Shown here piece after piece: positions 9,285 to 18,772 of a DNA stretch of 64,000 nt. Every line of letters starts with the position of its first letter. Positions within the stretch are counted from its first letter, which is position 1. Source of the DNA: an uncultured Lachnospiraceae bacterium (GTDB taxonomy: Bacteria > Bacillota > Clostridia > Lachnospirales > Lachnospiraceae); contig CANQSA010000004.1 in NCBI GenBank assembly GCA_947626415.1, positions 1-64,000 of the forward strand, given 5' to 3'. Position numbers and translations under genes: made by a program. The notes under the pieces are model-generated. The model was given only the letters and a program-made list of their open reading frames with translations. It did not search any database and was not told the origin of the DNA.

Positions 9285-10313
9285 TCAGATCAGTTTATAC
9301 ATATCATAGATCAGTTTCTCGGTCTTTTCCCAACCCAAGCAGGGATCGGTAATGGACTTGCCGTAAATCCCGCCTCCGATCTTCTGGCAGCCGTCTTCGA
9401 TGTAGCTTTCGATCATCAGACCTTTAATAAAGCGAGCCAGACTATTGTTTAAGCGGCGGCTGTGCAGAACCTCTTTGCTGATCCGGATCTGCTCCATATA
9501 CTGTTTATCGGAATTAGAGTGATTCACATCAACGATCACGGCAGGATTGGCCAGCTCCATCGATGTATAGGTATTATACAGACGGATCAGGTCTTCATAG
9601 TGATAGTTGGGGATGCTTTGTCCGTGTTTGTTGACTGCTCCGCGCAGAATGGTGTGCGCAAGCGGATTGCCGCTCGTAACCACTTCCCATCCGCGGTATA
9701 AGAAGGTATGACTCTTCTGGGCGGCAACAACGGAATTGAGCATTACGCTGAAATCACCGCTGGTCGGATTCTTCATGCCGACGGGAATATCCATGCCGCT
9801 GGCTGTCAGGCGGTGCTGCTGATTTTCAACAGAACGGGCGCCGATCGCCACATAGGAAAGAATATCGGACAAATAGCGGTAATTTTCCGGATAGAGCATC
9901 TCATCGGCACAGACAAATCCGGTCTCATCTACCGCTTCAATATGCAGTTTTCGAATGGCGATCAGACCTTCCAGCATATCCGGCTTCTTCTCCGGATCCG
10001 GCTGGTGCGCCATGCCTTTATAGCCCAGCCCGGTGGTACGGGGTTTATTGGTATAGATACGGGGGACGATAAAGATCTTGTCTCCCACTTTATTCTGCAG
10101 TTCGGCCAAACGTCCGGTATAGTCTAAAACCGGATCCGGATGGTCGGCGGAACAGGGCCCGATGATCAGGATAAAGCGGTCGTCCTTTCCGGTGAAGATA
10201 TCTTTTAATTCCCGATCCCGCCGTTCTTTGATCCGGACAACAGATTCCGGAAGCGGATACAGTTCTTTGATCTCGGCGGGAGTGGGTAATTTACGATGAA
10301 AATCAAAACTCAT
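9285..10313 (-). CDS. aroF: 3-deoxy-7-phosphoheptulonate synthase (DAHP synthase, class I AroF/G/H type)
   Basis: First enzyme of the shikimate pathway, condensing phosphoenolpyruvate and erythrose-4-phosphate. Diagnostic segments are IIGPCSADHPDP, PRTTGLGYKGMAHQP, 'GARSVENQQHR' and 'MKNPTSGDF', with metal and PEP ligands in place. I place the start at the ATG (complement of 10311-10313) because AAGGAG lies 8-9 bases before it; a GTG 9 bases upstream would sit against the site. The 342-residue protein lacks an extra regulatory domain. It is convergent with spoIIM, with one base between the two stop codons, and is transcribed away from pdp. Which paralogue letter applies is arbitrary. Confidence 0.92.
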   Translation of the reverse strand: MSFDFHRKLPTPAEIKELYPLPESVVRIKERRDRELKDIFTGKDDRFILIIGPCSADHPDPVLDYTGRLAELQNKVGDKIFIVPRIYTNKPRTTGLGYKGMAHQPDPEKKPDMLEGLIAIRKLHIEAVDETGFVCADEMLYPENYRYLSDILSYVAIGARSVENQQHRLTASGMDIPVGMKNPTSGDFSVMLNSVVAAQKSHTFLYRGWEVVTSGNPLAHTILRGAVNKHGQSIPNYHYEDLIRLYNTYTSMELANPAVIVDVNHSNSDKQYMEQIRISKEVLHSRRLNNSLARFIKGLMIESYIEDGCQKIGGGIYGKSITDPCLGWEKTEKLIYDMYKLI

Positions 10314-10372
10314 GAGAAACACTCCTTTACAAATTCAATCTCCTGACTGACAGGATAAGTACAACATGAAAC

Positions 10373-10401
10373 ATTATAGCGAAAAGAAAAATAAAAATCA
10401 A
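10373..10401 (-). promoter_or_regulatory. promoter of the DAHP synthase gene
   Basis: Read on the minus strand: TTGATT, a 17-base spacer and TATAAT (top-strand AATCAA at 10396-10401 and ATTATA at 10373-10378). The leader is about 50 bases, with no T-box or attenuator visible. Confidence 0.75.
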
Positions 10402-10418
10402 TAGAAAGGCGGGAAATT

Positions 10419-11681
10419 ATGCGGATTTACGATATCATTGAAAAAAAGAGATTCGGGAAAAAACTGAGCGAAGAGGAAATCCGGTGGTTTATCCGGCATT
10501 ATACAGAGGGAAGCATACCGGATTATCAGGCCGCAGCACTCTTGATGGCAATCTGTATCAATGGAATGGATGCAAAAGAAACCCTGCAGCTTACGCTGGC
10601 AATGGCGGAGTCCGGCGCCCAAATGGATCTGTCAGCGATCCGCGGGATCAAAGCGGACAAGCACAGTACCGGAGGCGTTGGCGATAAAGTATCTCTGATT
10701 CTGGCGCCTCTTGTGGCAGCCTGCGGAGTTCCGGTTGCAAAAATGTCCGGCAGAGGACTGGGTCATACGGGCGGAACCATTGACAAACTGGAGAGTATAC
10801 CTGGATTTTCTGCCGTACTGACGGAAGAACAGTTTATTCGTCAGGTCAATGAGATCGGGCTGGCAATGACGGGACAGAGCGCGGATCTGACGCCTGCGGA
10901 TCGGAAATTATACGCGCTGCGGGATGTGACGGCCACGGTAGAGAGCATTCCCCTGATCGCCAGCAGCATTATGAGCAAGAAGCTGGCGGCAGGGACAGAC
11001 GCTATTGTGCTGGATGTCAAATGGGGAGACGGCGCTTTTATGAAGACCAGAGAGGCGGCACAGGAGCTGGCAGATTTGATGACGGAGATCGGAACGCAGG
11101 CCGGCCGTAAAATGTCTGCGGTTATCTCGGATATGAATCAGCCTTTGGGCATGGCGGTAGGAAACGCGCTGGAAGTAAAAGAGGCGATCGCCGCACTGCA
11201 GGGAAACGGTCCGGCAGACCTGATGGAAGACTGTTACGCGCTGGGAGAGCAGATGCTTTGCCTGGGCGGGGCCGCGGACAGCCCTGAAACGGCACGAGCC
11301 CTGTTGGAACAGGCAATCCGGACTGGAGCCGCTTATGAAAAAATGCTGGCCTGGGTAAGGGCGCAGGGCGGTGATACCGATGCTGTCAGGGATACAGGCA
11401 GACTGCCGGCAGCCAGATACCGAATCCCGGTTCCGGCAGATGAAACGGGAACCGTAGTCCGCATTGCCTGCAGGCAGATCGGGACAATCTGCGGAATGCT
11501 TGGCGGCGGACGCCTGAAAAAAGATGACAGGATCGATCCTGCGGTAGGGATCGTGCTGGAAAAGAAATGCGGAATGCAGGCGGAAAAAGGGAAAACTTTG
11601 GCTGTAATCCATGCAAACGACAAAAAACGAGGAGAAGAAGCAGCCGAAATGTGCAGAGAGGCATATCAGATCGAAAAATGA
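10419..11681 (+). CDS. pdp: pyrimidine-nucleoside phosphorylase
   Basis: Phosphorolysis of uridine/thymidine-type nucleosides to base and (deoxy)ribose-1-phosphate for salvage. The thymidine/pyrimidine phosphorylase signature is clear: KADKHSTGGVGDK, SGRGLGHTGGTIDKLES, 'ALRDVTATVESIPLIASSIMSKK'. The C-terminal alpha/beta domain ends around residue 420, typical for the Firmicute PyNP. In the phosphate-binding region the common KTGAGAF is WGDGAF here, a mild departure. It is divergent from the DAHP synthase gene. The alternative is a strict thymidine phosphorylase (DeoA), which sequence alone cannot exclude. Confidence 0.9.
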   Translation: MRIYDIIEKKRFGKKLSEEEIRWFIRHYTEGSIPDYQAAALLMAICINGMDAKETLQLTLAMAESGAQMDLSAIRGIKADKHSTGGVGDKVSLILAPLVAACGVPVAKMSGRGLGHTGGTIDKLESIPGFSAVLTEEQFIRQVNEIGLAMTGQSADLTPADRKLYALRDVTATVESIPLIASSIMSKKLAAGTDAIVLDVKWGDGAFMKTREAAQELADLMTEIGTQAGRKMSAVISDMNQPLGMAVGNALEVKEAIAALQGNGPADLMEDCYALGEQMLCLGGAADSPETARALLEQAIRTGAAYEKMLAWVRAQGGDTDAVRDTGRLPAARYRIPVPADETGTVVRIACRQIGTICGMLGGGRLKKDDRIDPAVGIVLEKKCGMQAEKGKTLAVIHANDKKRGEEAAEMCREAYQIEK

Positions 11682-11709
11682 AAAAGCTCGAAAAAATCAG
11701 GGGTTCCTC

Positions 11710-11738
11710 TTGTATTTTTTTTACGAAAATGCTATACT
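11710..11738 (+). promoter_or_regulatory. nifJ promoter (extended -10)
   Basis: TTGTAT (11710-11715), a 17-base spacer and TATACT (11733-11738) with TGC directly before it. It sits about 50 bases ahead of the ATG. Confidence 0.75.
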
Positions 11739-11790
11739 GATACGAGCAGAGTGATTCTGAAGGATTAAAATTAAGGAGGCTTATACTACT

Positions 11791-14700
11791 ATGGCAAGAA
11801 GTATGAAAACTATGGATGGTAATACTGCCGCAGCTCATGTGTCTTATGCATATTCTGATGTAGCAGCGATCTATCCGATCACACCGTCATCTGTCATGGC
11901 GGAGTTGTCTGATAAGTGGGCAACAGAAGGAAGAAAGAATATCTTCGGACAGGAAGTAGCAGTGACAGAGATGCAGTCAGAAGGCGGCGCGGCAGGCGCG
12001 GTTCACGGCGCATTGTCGGCAGGCGCGCTGACGACTACCTTTACAGCGTCTCAGGGCTTATTGCTGATGATCCCGAATATGTACAAGATCGCAGGCGAAC
12101 TGCTGCCGGGCGTTATCAATGTATCTGCCCGTGCACTGGCAAGCCACGCACTGTCTATTTTCGGGGATCACTCCGATGTATATGCATGTCGTCAGACAGG
12201 CTTTGCAATGCTGTGTTCTTCAAGCGTACAGGAAGTTATGGATCTGACGCCGGTTGCACACTGCAGCGCGATTAAAGGAAAGGTTCCGTTCTTAAACTTC
12301 TTCGACGGATTCAGAACTTCACACGAATTGCAGAAGATCGAAGTTTGGGATTATGACGATCTGGCTGATCTGGTAGACATGGATGCGATTGATGAATACC
12401 GTAAGCATTGCCTGAGCCCGGAACATCCGTGCCAGAGAGGTTCCGCACAGAACCCGGATATCTTCTTCCAGGCAAGAGAAGCATGTAATACATACTATGA
12501 TGCGCTGCCTGAAGTTGTAGAAGAGTATATGAACAAAGTAAACGAGAAGATCGGCACCAACTATAAGCCGTTCAATTACTATGGCGCGGCAGACGCCGAG
12601 CATGTGATTGTTGCGATGGGTTCTGTATGCTCCACCATTGAAGAGACCGTAGATTACCTGCTGAAGAAGGGTGAGAAGGTCGGCGTGATCGAAGTTCATT
12701 TGTACAGACCGTTCAGCGTTAAGCATTTACTGGCTGTTATGCCGGACAGCGTAAAGAAGATTACGGTTCTGGATCGTACCAAAGAGCCTGGCGCAATGGG
12801 TGAGCCGTTATATCTGGATATCGTGGCTGCTCTGAAGGATACTAAGTTTACCGCGGTTCCGGTTTATACAGGACGTTATGGCCTGGGTTCCAAGGATACC
12901 ACACCGGCGCAGATTATCGCTGTTTATAGAAATGAGAGCAAGCCGAAGTTTACGATCGGTATTGTAGATGATGTAACCAATCTGTCACTGGAGATCGGCG
13001 AGGACCCGGTTACAACACCGGATTCCATTATCAGCTGTAAGTTCTGGGGACTGGGTGCCGACGGTACTGTAGGCGCCAATAAGAACTCCATCAAGATCAT
13101 CGGTGACAATACTGATATGTATGCACAGGCATATTTTGATTATGATTCCAAGAAGTCAGGCGGCGTTACTATTTCCCACCTGCGTTTCGGCAGTGATCCG
13201 ATCAAGTCTACTTATCTGATCAGCAAGGCGAATTTTGTAGCCTGCCATAATCCTGCTTACATGACCAAGTACAACATGGTTCAGGATCTGAAGGATGGCG
13301 GTACATTCCTGCTGAACTGCAGCTGGAACGCTGAAGAGCTGGAAGAGCGTCTGCCCGGACAGGTTAAGCGTTATATGGCTGAGCACAACATTAAGTTCTA
13401 CACCATCGACGGTATTAAGATCGGTAAGGAGATCGGCCTGGGCGGAAGAATCAACACCGTACTGCAGTCCGCATTCTTTAAGCTGGCTAACATCATTCCG
13501 GAAGATAAGGCAATCGAACTGATGAAGGCTGCTGCTAAGTACGCGTATGGCAAGAAGGGCGACGCGATCGTTCAGATGAACTATGACGCGATCGACCGCG
13601 GCGCTACCGATGTAGTAGAAGTTCAGGTTCCTGCAAGCTGGAAAGACGCGAAGGATGAAGTCCTGGGAACCGTTCAGACAGAAGGCAGACCGGAAGTTCT
13701 GGCATTTGTCAATAATATTCAGTCCGCGATCAATGCACAGGAAGGAAAGAACCTGCCTGTATCCGCATTTACGGATTATGTAGACGGCACCACGCCGTCC
13801 GGCACCGCTGCTTATGAGAAGCGTGGCGTAGCAGTAGACGTACCGGAGTGGAATCCGGAAAATTGTATTCAGTGTAACTTCTGTTCTTATGTATGCCCGC
13901 ATGCCGTAATCAGACCGGTCGCTATGACCGCAGAGGAAGCTGCCGCAGCACCGGCACAGATGAAGATGCTGGATATGACCGGCGTACCGGGTATGAAGTT
14001 TGCTATGACCGTTACGGTTCTGGATTGTACAGGCTGTGGTTCCTGCGTAAACGTATGTCCCGGCAAGAAGGGCGCTAAGGCACTGAGCCTGGCAAGCCTT
14101 GACAGCCAGCTGCCGCAGCAGGAAGTATATGCATACGGCCAGAAGCTGCCGAAGAAAGCGGAAGTTGCAGAGAAGTTCAAAGAGAATACCGTTAAGGGCA
14201 GCCAGTTCAAGCAGCCGCTGTTAGAGTTCTCCGGCGCATGCGCAGGCTGCGGCGAGACACCGTACGCGAAGTTAATGACGCAGTTGTTCGGCGACAGAAT
14301 GTATATTGCCAACGCAACAGGATGTTCTTCTATCTGGGGTAACTCCTCACCGTCTACACCGTATACGGTTACACCGGAAGGAAAAGGCCCCGCATGGTCC
14401 AATTCCCTGTTCGAGGATAACGCAGAGTTCGGTTTAGGTATGAAACTGGCACAGAATGCGATCCGCGGCGGTTTAAAGAAGAAGATCGAAGCAATCGCTG
14501 AGACGACAGAAAACGCAGATGTGAAAGCAGCTGCAGAAGAGTATCTGGCAACCTATGAATGCGGCGCAACCAACGGCGCAGCAACGGACAAGCTGGTAGC
14601 AGCTCTGGAAGCCTGCGGATGTGATGCCGGCAAGGCAATCTTAAAGGATAAGGATTTCTTATCCAAGAAATCCCAGTGGATCCTGGGCGGCGACGGCTGG

Positions 14701-15309
14701 GCTTATGATATCGGCTTCGGCGGTCTGGATCATGTGATTGCAAGCGGTCAGGATGTCAATATTCTGGTATTTGATACAGAAGTTTATTCCAACACGGGCG
14801 GTCAGTCCTCCAAGGCAACTCCGACCGGTGCGACTGCACAGTTTGCAGCAGGCGGCAAGGAAGTAAAGAAGAAAGACCTGGCACAGATCGCTATGAGCTA
14901 TGGCTATGTATATGTAGCACAGATCGCTATGGGTGCAGATTACAATCAGTGTATCAAGGCATTCACAGAGGCTGAGAGCTACAACGGTCCTTCTATCATC
15001 ATTGCTTACGCACCTTGTATCAACCACGGTATCAAGGGCGGTATGAAGGGTGCACAGACCGAAGAGAAGAAGGCTGTTACCTCCGGATACTGGCATTGTT
15101 TCCGGTATGATCCGAGAAACGAGAATCCGTTTACGTTAGACAGCAAGGCTCCTACCACAGATTATCAGGAATTTATCAGCGGCGAAGTTCGTTACAGTGC
15201 TTTGGCTCGTCAGAATCCGGAACGTGCAGAGAAGCTGTTTAAGAAAGCGGAAGCAGATGCGAAGGCGAAATATGAGTACCTGACTAAGTTGGGTGAATTA
15301 TACAAATAA
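11791..15309 (+). CDS. nifJ: pyruvate:ferredoxin (flavodoxin) oxidoreductase
   Basis: Oxidises pyruvate with CoA to acetyl-CoA, CO2 and reduced ferredoxin, the main pyruvate-using step in clostridial fermentation; Pta and AckA later in the window turn the acetyl-CoA into acetate and ATP. The 1172-residue single chain has the usual domain order: TPP/pyrimidine domain (VSYAYSDVAAIYPITPSS), CoA-binding and linker domains, two 4Fe-4S motifs (CIQCNFCSYVCP near residue 693; CTGCGSCVNVCP near 750), proximal-cluster cysteines (CAGCGET, CSSIWG), and the TPP-Mg site in GGDGWAYDIG/NTGGQSSKATP. AAGGAGG is 11 bases upstream. Codon usage looks optimised, consistent with high expression. Confidence 0.98.
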   Translation: MARSMKTMDGNTAAAHVSYAYSDVAAIYPITPSSVMAELSDKWATEGRKNIFGQEVAVTEMQSEGGAAGAVHGALSAGALTTTFTASQGLLLMIPNMYKIAGELLPGVINVSARALASHALSIFGDHSDVYACRQTGFAMLCSSSVQEVMDLTPVAHCSAIKGKVPFLNFFDGFRTSHELQKIEVWDYDDLADLVDMDAIDEYRKHCLSPEHPCQRGSAQNPDIFFQAREACNTYYDALPEVVEEYMNKVNEKIGTNYKPFNYYGAADAEHVIVAMGSVCSTIEETVDYLLKKGEKVGVIEVHLYRPFSVKHLLAVMPDSVKKITVLDRTKEPGAMGEPLYLDIVAALKDTKFTAVPVYTGRYGLGSKDTTPAQIIAVYRNESKPKFTIGIVDDVTNLSLEIGEDPVTTPDSIISCKFWGLGADGTVGANKNSIKIIGDNTDMYAQAYFDYDSKKSGGVTISHLRFGSDPIKSTYLISKANFVACHNPAYMTKYNMVQDLKDGGTFLLNCSWNAEELEERLPGQVKRYMAEHNIKFYTIDGIKIGKEIGLGGRINTVLQSAFFKLANIIPEDKAIELMKAAAKYAYGKKGDAIVQMNYDAIDRGATDVVEVQVPASWKDAKDEVLGTVQTEGRPEVLAFVNNIQSAINAQEGKNLPVSAFTDYVDGTTPSGTAAYEKRGVAVDVPEWNPENCIQCNFCSYVCPHAVIRPVAMTAEEAAAAPAQMKMLDMTGVPGMKFAMTVTVLDCTGCGSCVNVCPGKKGAKALSLASLDSQLPQQEVYAYGQKLPKKAEVAEKFKENTVKGSQFKQPLLEFSGACAGCGETPYAKLMTQLFGDRMYIANATGCSSIWGNSSPSTPYTVTPEGKGPAWSNSLFEDNAEFGLGMKLAQNAIRGGLKKKIEAIAETTENADVKAAAEEYLATYECGATNGAATDKLVAALEACGCDAGKAILKDKDFLSKKSQWILGGDGWAYDIGFGGLDHVIASGQDVNILVFDTEVYSNTGGQSSKATPTGATAQFAAGGKEVKKKDLAQIAMSYGYVYVAQIAMGADYNQCIKAFTEAESYNGPSIIIAYAPCINHGIKGGMKGAQTEEKKAVTSGYWHCFRYDPRNENPFTLDSKAPTTDYQEFISGEVRYSALARQNPERAEKLFKKAEADAKAKYEYLTKLGELYK

Positions 15310-15345
15310 GGACATTTGCAAGAAATGAAATAACTGTGATAACAG

Positions 15346-15374
15346 TTGACAATCTTGGATAAATGGACTAGAGT
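15346..15374 (+). promoter_or_regulatory. promoter of the LTA-synthase-like gene
   Basis: TTGACA (15346-15351), a 17-base spacer and TAGAGT (15369-15374). A perfect inverted repeat AACTGT-GATA-ACAGTT (15332-15347) reaches into the -35 element and could be an operator. Confidence 0.65.
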
Positions 15375-15411
15375 AAGGGTTATCGGAAATTGGTTCCGGT
15401 AACCCTTTTCC
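15375..15411 (+). terminator. Rho-independent terminator after nifJ, abutting the next promoter
   Basis: AGGGTTATCGGAA (15376-15388) pairs with TTCCGGTAACCCT (15394-15406) through one G-U pair, then TTTTCC. It begins right after the -10 box of the downstream promoter. Confidence 0.8.
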
Positions 15412-15442
15412 TTATGAAATTTATGAAGTGAGGTTAACGGCA

Positions 15443-17479
15443 GTGTGGGAAAAATGGAAAGCATGGACGGGGAAGCGGATCTTATTTTTATATATCGGGC
15501 TTCCGATTGTGATTACGTTTTTAATAGAATTTGCAACGCGTATCTGTGATAAAGATTATTTTGGTGGATTTACCTTTATGTTCGGGCATTCGTTTCGATT
15601 TCTCTGCTGCGCGCTGATCGTCGGGATCACCCTTTCGATCACGCTGCTCTCCAGAAGAAAACTCTTCTGGATCGCTTTGGTTTCCCTGCTTTGGGTTATC
15701 ATGGGAATTACCGACATGATCATGCTGACCAGCAGGAATTTCGCGTTTAACCCCGGAGATCTGCAGACGGTTGCGGAGGGCTTTGCCGTTGCCGGGCAAT
15801 ATCTGAATATTGTCACGATCGGTTTGATCGTTGCCGTTGTGATCGCCGCGATCATATTCATTGCCTTTATTTTTGTACGGGTTCCGAAGACAGAAGGACC
15901 GATGCACTATGGAAAAAAACTGATCGTGATTGCTGCTCTGATCGGCGTGACCTTTGCCTGCTGCCTGGTTGTAAGGAGTACGGCGGAATATACCAACGAC
16001 TTGCGAAAAGACTATTTTAAATACGGATTTGTATATAGTTTTACGACTTCTCTTTTGGATAACGGCGTGGCAAAACCGTCCAAATACAATGAAAAAATTG
16101 ATGAGATCATTAAACCCGAGGAAAATGAGCCCGGTACAGACAGTCTGGAAAATCAGGAAGACATTCCGCTGAATGTAGCTTCCAATACGCCGAATATCAT
16201 TGTAGTGCAGTTAGAGTCCTTTTTTGATCTCTCGACTGTGAAGGATCTGAAATTTAATCAGAATCCGATCCCCTGGTTCCGAAAATATCAGGAAGAATTC
16301 GCAGGCGGTATGCTGACGATGCCTTCCGTGGGCGCAGGTACGGCCAATTCAGAGTTTGAACTGCTGACGGGTATGAACCATCATGATTTTGGCGCCGGAG
16401 AATATCCGTATAAAACGATTTTGCAGCAGACCTGTGCGGAAAGTTTTGCTTATAATCTGAAGGAATACGGATACGGAACGCACGCGATCCACAATAATAC
16501 AGCCGGTTTTTACAGCCGGAATACGGCCTTTCCCCGCTTGGGCTTTGACGATTTTACGACTGTGGAATATATGGACGTACCGGATGAAGAAAGAACGCCG
16601 AAGCATTGGGCAAAGGATGAGATCCTGACAGAATATATTACCCTGGCTCTGGATGCGACGCAGGGACAGGATTTTGTCTATACGATTTCCGTTCAGGGAC
16701 ATGGAAGTTATCCCGATACCGGCGAATATCCGACAGAGTTTAAGATCACTTCTGCCGAGCGGACGGAATCCCAGTTAAACGCAATGGAATATTATGCACA
16801 GCAGACCTATGAGATGGATCAGTTCGTCCATGATCTGATCGAGACGGTTTCCAAACGGGAAGAAGACAGCATTATCGTGTTCTATGGCGATCATCTGCCG
16901 AATTTTGGGATTACTAATGATATGCTGGAAGGAGACGCCAATATTTACCAGACGCCGTATCTGATCTGGAATAACTGCGGGATCGAATTTGAAAATAAGG
17001 ATCTGCACGCATATCAGATGCAGGCCTGGATCTTAAAAGCCCTCAATATGAATTCCGGCGTGATCAACCGCTATCATCAGGAGAACGCGGACACAGAGGA
17101 GGAAAGCGTTTATCTGGACGGGCTGGAGACGCTGGAATATGATATGCTTTACGGCGACCGTAAGGTATATGGCGGCGAAGTTCCTTATAAACCGACGGAA
17201 ATGAAAATGGGCTTAAAGGAGATTAAGATTACCGGGATTGAACGGGATCTTTCCGCACCGGAGGATGGCTATGTACTGGTAAAGGGCGAGAATTTTACCC
17301 AGTACAGTAAAATTTTTATCAACGAAGAGTATTTTGGAGATACGGAATTTATTGATTCCTCTACTCTGCGGATCTATTATCCGGAGCTGCAGGGCCTGGA
17401 CTCCTTTGTCGTCAATCAGGCGCATGGCGCGGACAGTATCCTGAGTTCTACCAGAGAATGTTTATATTACGGAGAATAG
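15443..17479 (+). CDS. LTA synthase family sulfatase-fold phosphoglycerol transferase
   Basis: A membrane enzyme of the lipoteichoic-acid synthase/phosphoglycerol transferase family. About five transmembrane segments fill residues 1-200. The extracellular sulfatase-fold domain follows, with metal ligands in 'NIIVVQLESFFDL', the nucleophile Thr in SVGAGTANSEFELLTGM, and FYGDHLPNFG. About 90 extra C-terminal residues (from KMGLKEIKITGIE) look like a small beta-sandwich (IPT/TIG-like) and are not part of classical LtaS. I chose the GTG at 15443 (TGAGG 9 bases upstream); a GTG at 15428 lacks a ribosome site. It is probably involved in wall or glycolipid polymer synthesis; the exact polymer is unknown. 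Confidence 0.85.
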   Translation: MWEKWKAWTGKRILFLYIGLPIVITFLIEFATRICDKDYFGGFTFMFGHSFRFLCCALIVGITLSITLLSRRKLFWIALVSLLWVIMGITDMIMLTSRNFAFNPGDLQTVAEGFAVAGQYLNIVTIGLIVAVVIAAIIFIAFIFVRVPKTEGPMHYGKKLIVIAALIGVTFACCLVVRSTAEYTNDLRKDYFKYGFVYSFTTSLLDNGVAKPSKYNEKIDEIIKPEENEPGTDSLENQEDIPLNVASNTPNIIVVQLESFFDLSTVKDLKFNQNPIPWFRKYQEEFAGGMLTMPSVGAGTANSEFELLTGMNHHDFGAGEYPYKTILQQTCAESFAYNLKEYGYGTHAIHNNTAGFYSRNTAFPRLGFDDFTTVEYMDVPDEERTPKHWAKDEILTEYITLALDATQGQDFVYTISVQGHGSYPDTGEYPTEFKITSAERTESQLNAMEYYAQQTYEMDQFVHDLIETVSKREEDSIIVFYGDHLPNFGITNDMLEGDANIYQTPYLIWNNCGIEFENKDLHAYQMQAWILKALNMNSGVINRYHQENADTEEESVYLDGLETLEYDMLYGDRKVYGGEVPYKPTEMKMGLKEIKITGIERDLSAPEDGYVLVKGENFTQYSKIFINEEYFGDTEFIDSSTLRIYYPELQGLDSFVVNQAHGADSILSSTRECLYYGE

Positions 17480-17528
17480 CGGGATTTTTACCTGCATATA
17501 CTGGTAAAAAATAATAACAGGAGCCGGA

Positions 17529-18746
17529 ATGAAGCGGTTATTTACAATGCTTATGGCAGTTGTACTGATCGTTACGACTGTCAGTCTGGGATATACAGAA
17601 GAGGTAAATGCAAATACCCCGGATATGAAAGTGATTTCTGTTGGCGCGGCGGTAAATCCGGATTTAAATCTGTCCTGTAAAGCGGCTGTATTGATGGAGG
17701 CTTCCACAGGGCAGATTCTTTATGAAAAAAACGCGGATGAGATGTTGTCTCCTGCCAGTATCACCAAGATCATGACCTTGATCCTGATCTTCGACGCGCT
17801 GGAAGCGGGGAAGATTAAGCTGGATGATGTCGTGACGACCAGCGCCTACGCCAAAAGTATGGGAGGATCTCAGGTATTTCTGGAAGAAGGAGAACAGCAG
17901 ACGGTAGAAACGCTGATCAAATGCATTATTGTGGCGAGCGGCAATGACGCCAGTGTGACGATGGCAGAGTATATCAGCGGCAGTGAAAGTGAATTTGTAG
18001 CACAAATGAACGCCCGGGCCAAAGGGCTGGGAATGGAAAATACCCAATTTGAAGACTGCTGCGGTCTGACGGATTCTGACGGGCATCATACCTCCGCGAA
18101 GGATGTGGCGCTGATGGCGCGGGAACTGATCACGCATTATCCGCAGATCTATCAGTATTCTCAGATCTGGATGGAAAACATTACCCATGTGACAAAGCAG
18201 GGAACAAAAGAGTTCGGCTTGTCCAATACGAATAAGCTGTTAAAGCAGTATCAGTACGCTACGGGACTGAAAACCGGATCGACCAGTAAAGCGAAATATT
18301 GTGTGGCGGGAACTGCCAGAAAGGATGGCGTGGATCTGATCGCAGTCGTAATGGCGGCGCCGGACTATAAGGTGCGGTTTTCAGAGGCGGTCACTATGTT
18401 CCAGTACGGATTCGCAAACTGCAGTGTATATAAGGATACGGAGCATACGAAACTTCAGGCGGAGGTGACGCGCGGAGTCAAAAATTCCGTAGAGGCAGAG
18501 GTGAAACAGCCGTTTTCTTATGTCAGCACCAACGGGACGGATCTGTCGGGGATCGAATCGGAGGTTGTGTTAGATCCGCTGGAAGCTCCGGTCAGGCAGG
18601 GAGATGTTGTCGGAAAGATCGTTTACCGGCTGGCAGGACAGGAACTGGGCACTGCAGAGCTTGTGGCCGCTGAAAGCGTAGAAGAAAAAGGATTTTTGGA
18701 TTATTGGAAACAGGGATTCCGACAGTATTTTCTGAATCGTGAATAG
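17529..18746 (+). CDS. D-alanyl-D-alanine carboxypeptidase (low-mass penicillin-binding protein, DacF type)
   Basis: Removes the terminal D-Ala from peptidoglycan stem peptides outside the membrane. There is a cleavable-looking signal peptide (residues 1-29, VNANT region), then the three active-site motifs: S77-I-T-K80, S137-G-N139 and K248-T-G250. A PBP5-type C-terminal domain ends in 'YWKQGFRQYFLNRE', an amphipathic membrane anchor. The 405-residue length is typical. AGGAG lies 5 bases before the ATG. An A/T stem (17485-17510) between this gene and the sulfatase gene lacks a T-run, so the two may be co-transcribed. Confidence 0.93.
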   Translation: MKRLFTMLMAVVLIVTTVSLGYTEEVNANTPDMKVISVGAAVNPDLNLSCKAAVLMEASTGQILYEKNADEMLSPASITKIMTLILIFDALEAGKIKLDDVVTTSAYAKSMGGSQVFLEEGEQQTVETLIKCIIVASGNDASVTMAEYISGSESEFVAQMNARAKGLGMENTQFEDCCGLTDSDGHHTSAKDVALMARELITHYPQIYQYSQIWMENITHVTKQGTKEFGLSNTNKLLKQYQYATGLKTGSTSKAKYCVAGTARKDGVDLIAVVMAAPDYKVRFSEAVTMFQYGFANCSVYKDTEHTKLQAEVTRGVKNSVEAEVKQPFSYVSTNGTDLSGIESEVVLDPLEAPVRQGDVVGKIVYRLAGQELGTAELVAAESVEEKGFLDYWKQGFRQYFLNRE

Positions 18747-18772
18747 AAACGGATACAGGAACGGAGGAATTT

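Noticed and set aside
17485..17510. TTTTTACC...GGTAAAAA hairpin between the sulfatase-like gene and the carboxypeptidase gene
   Set aside because: AT-only stem, followed by ATAATAAC without a T-run, so not called a terminator.
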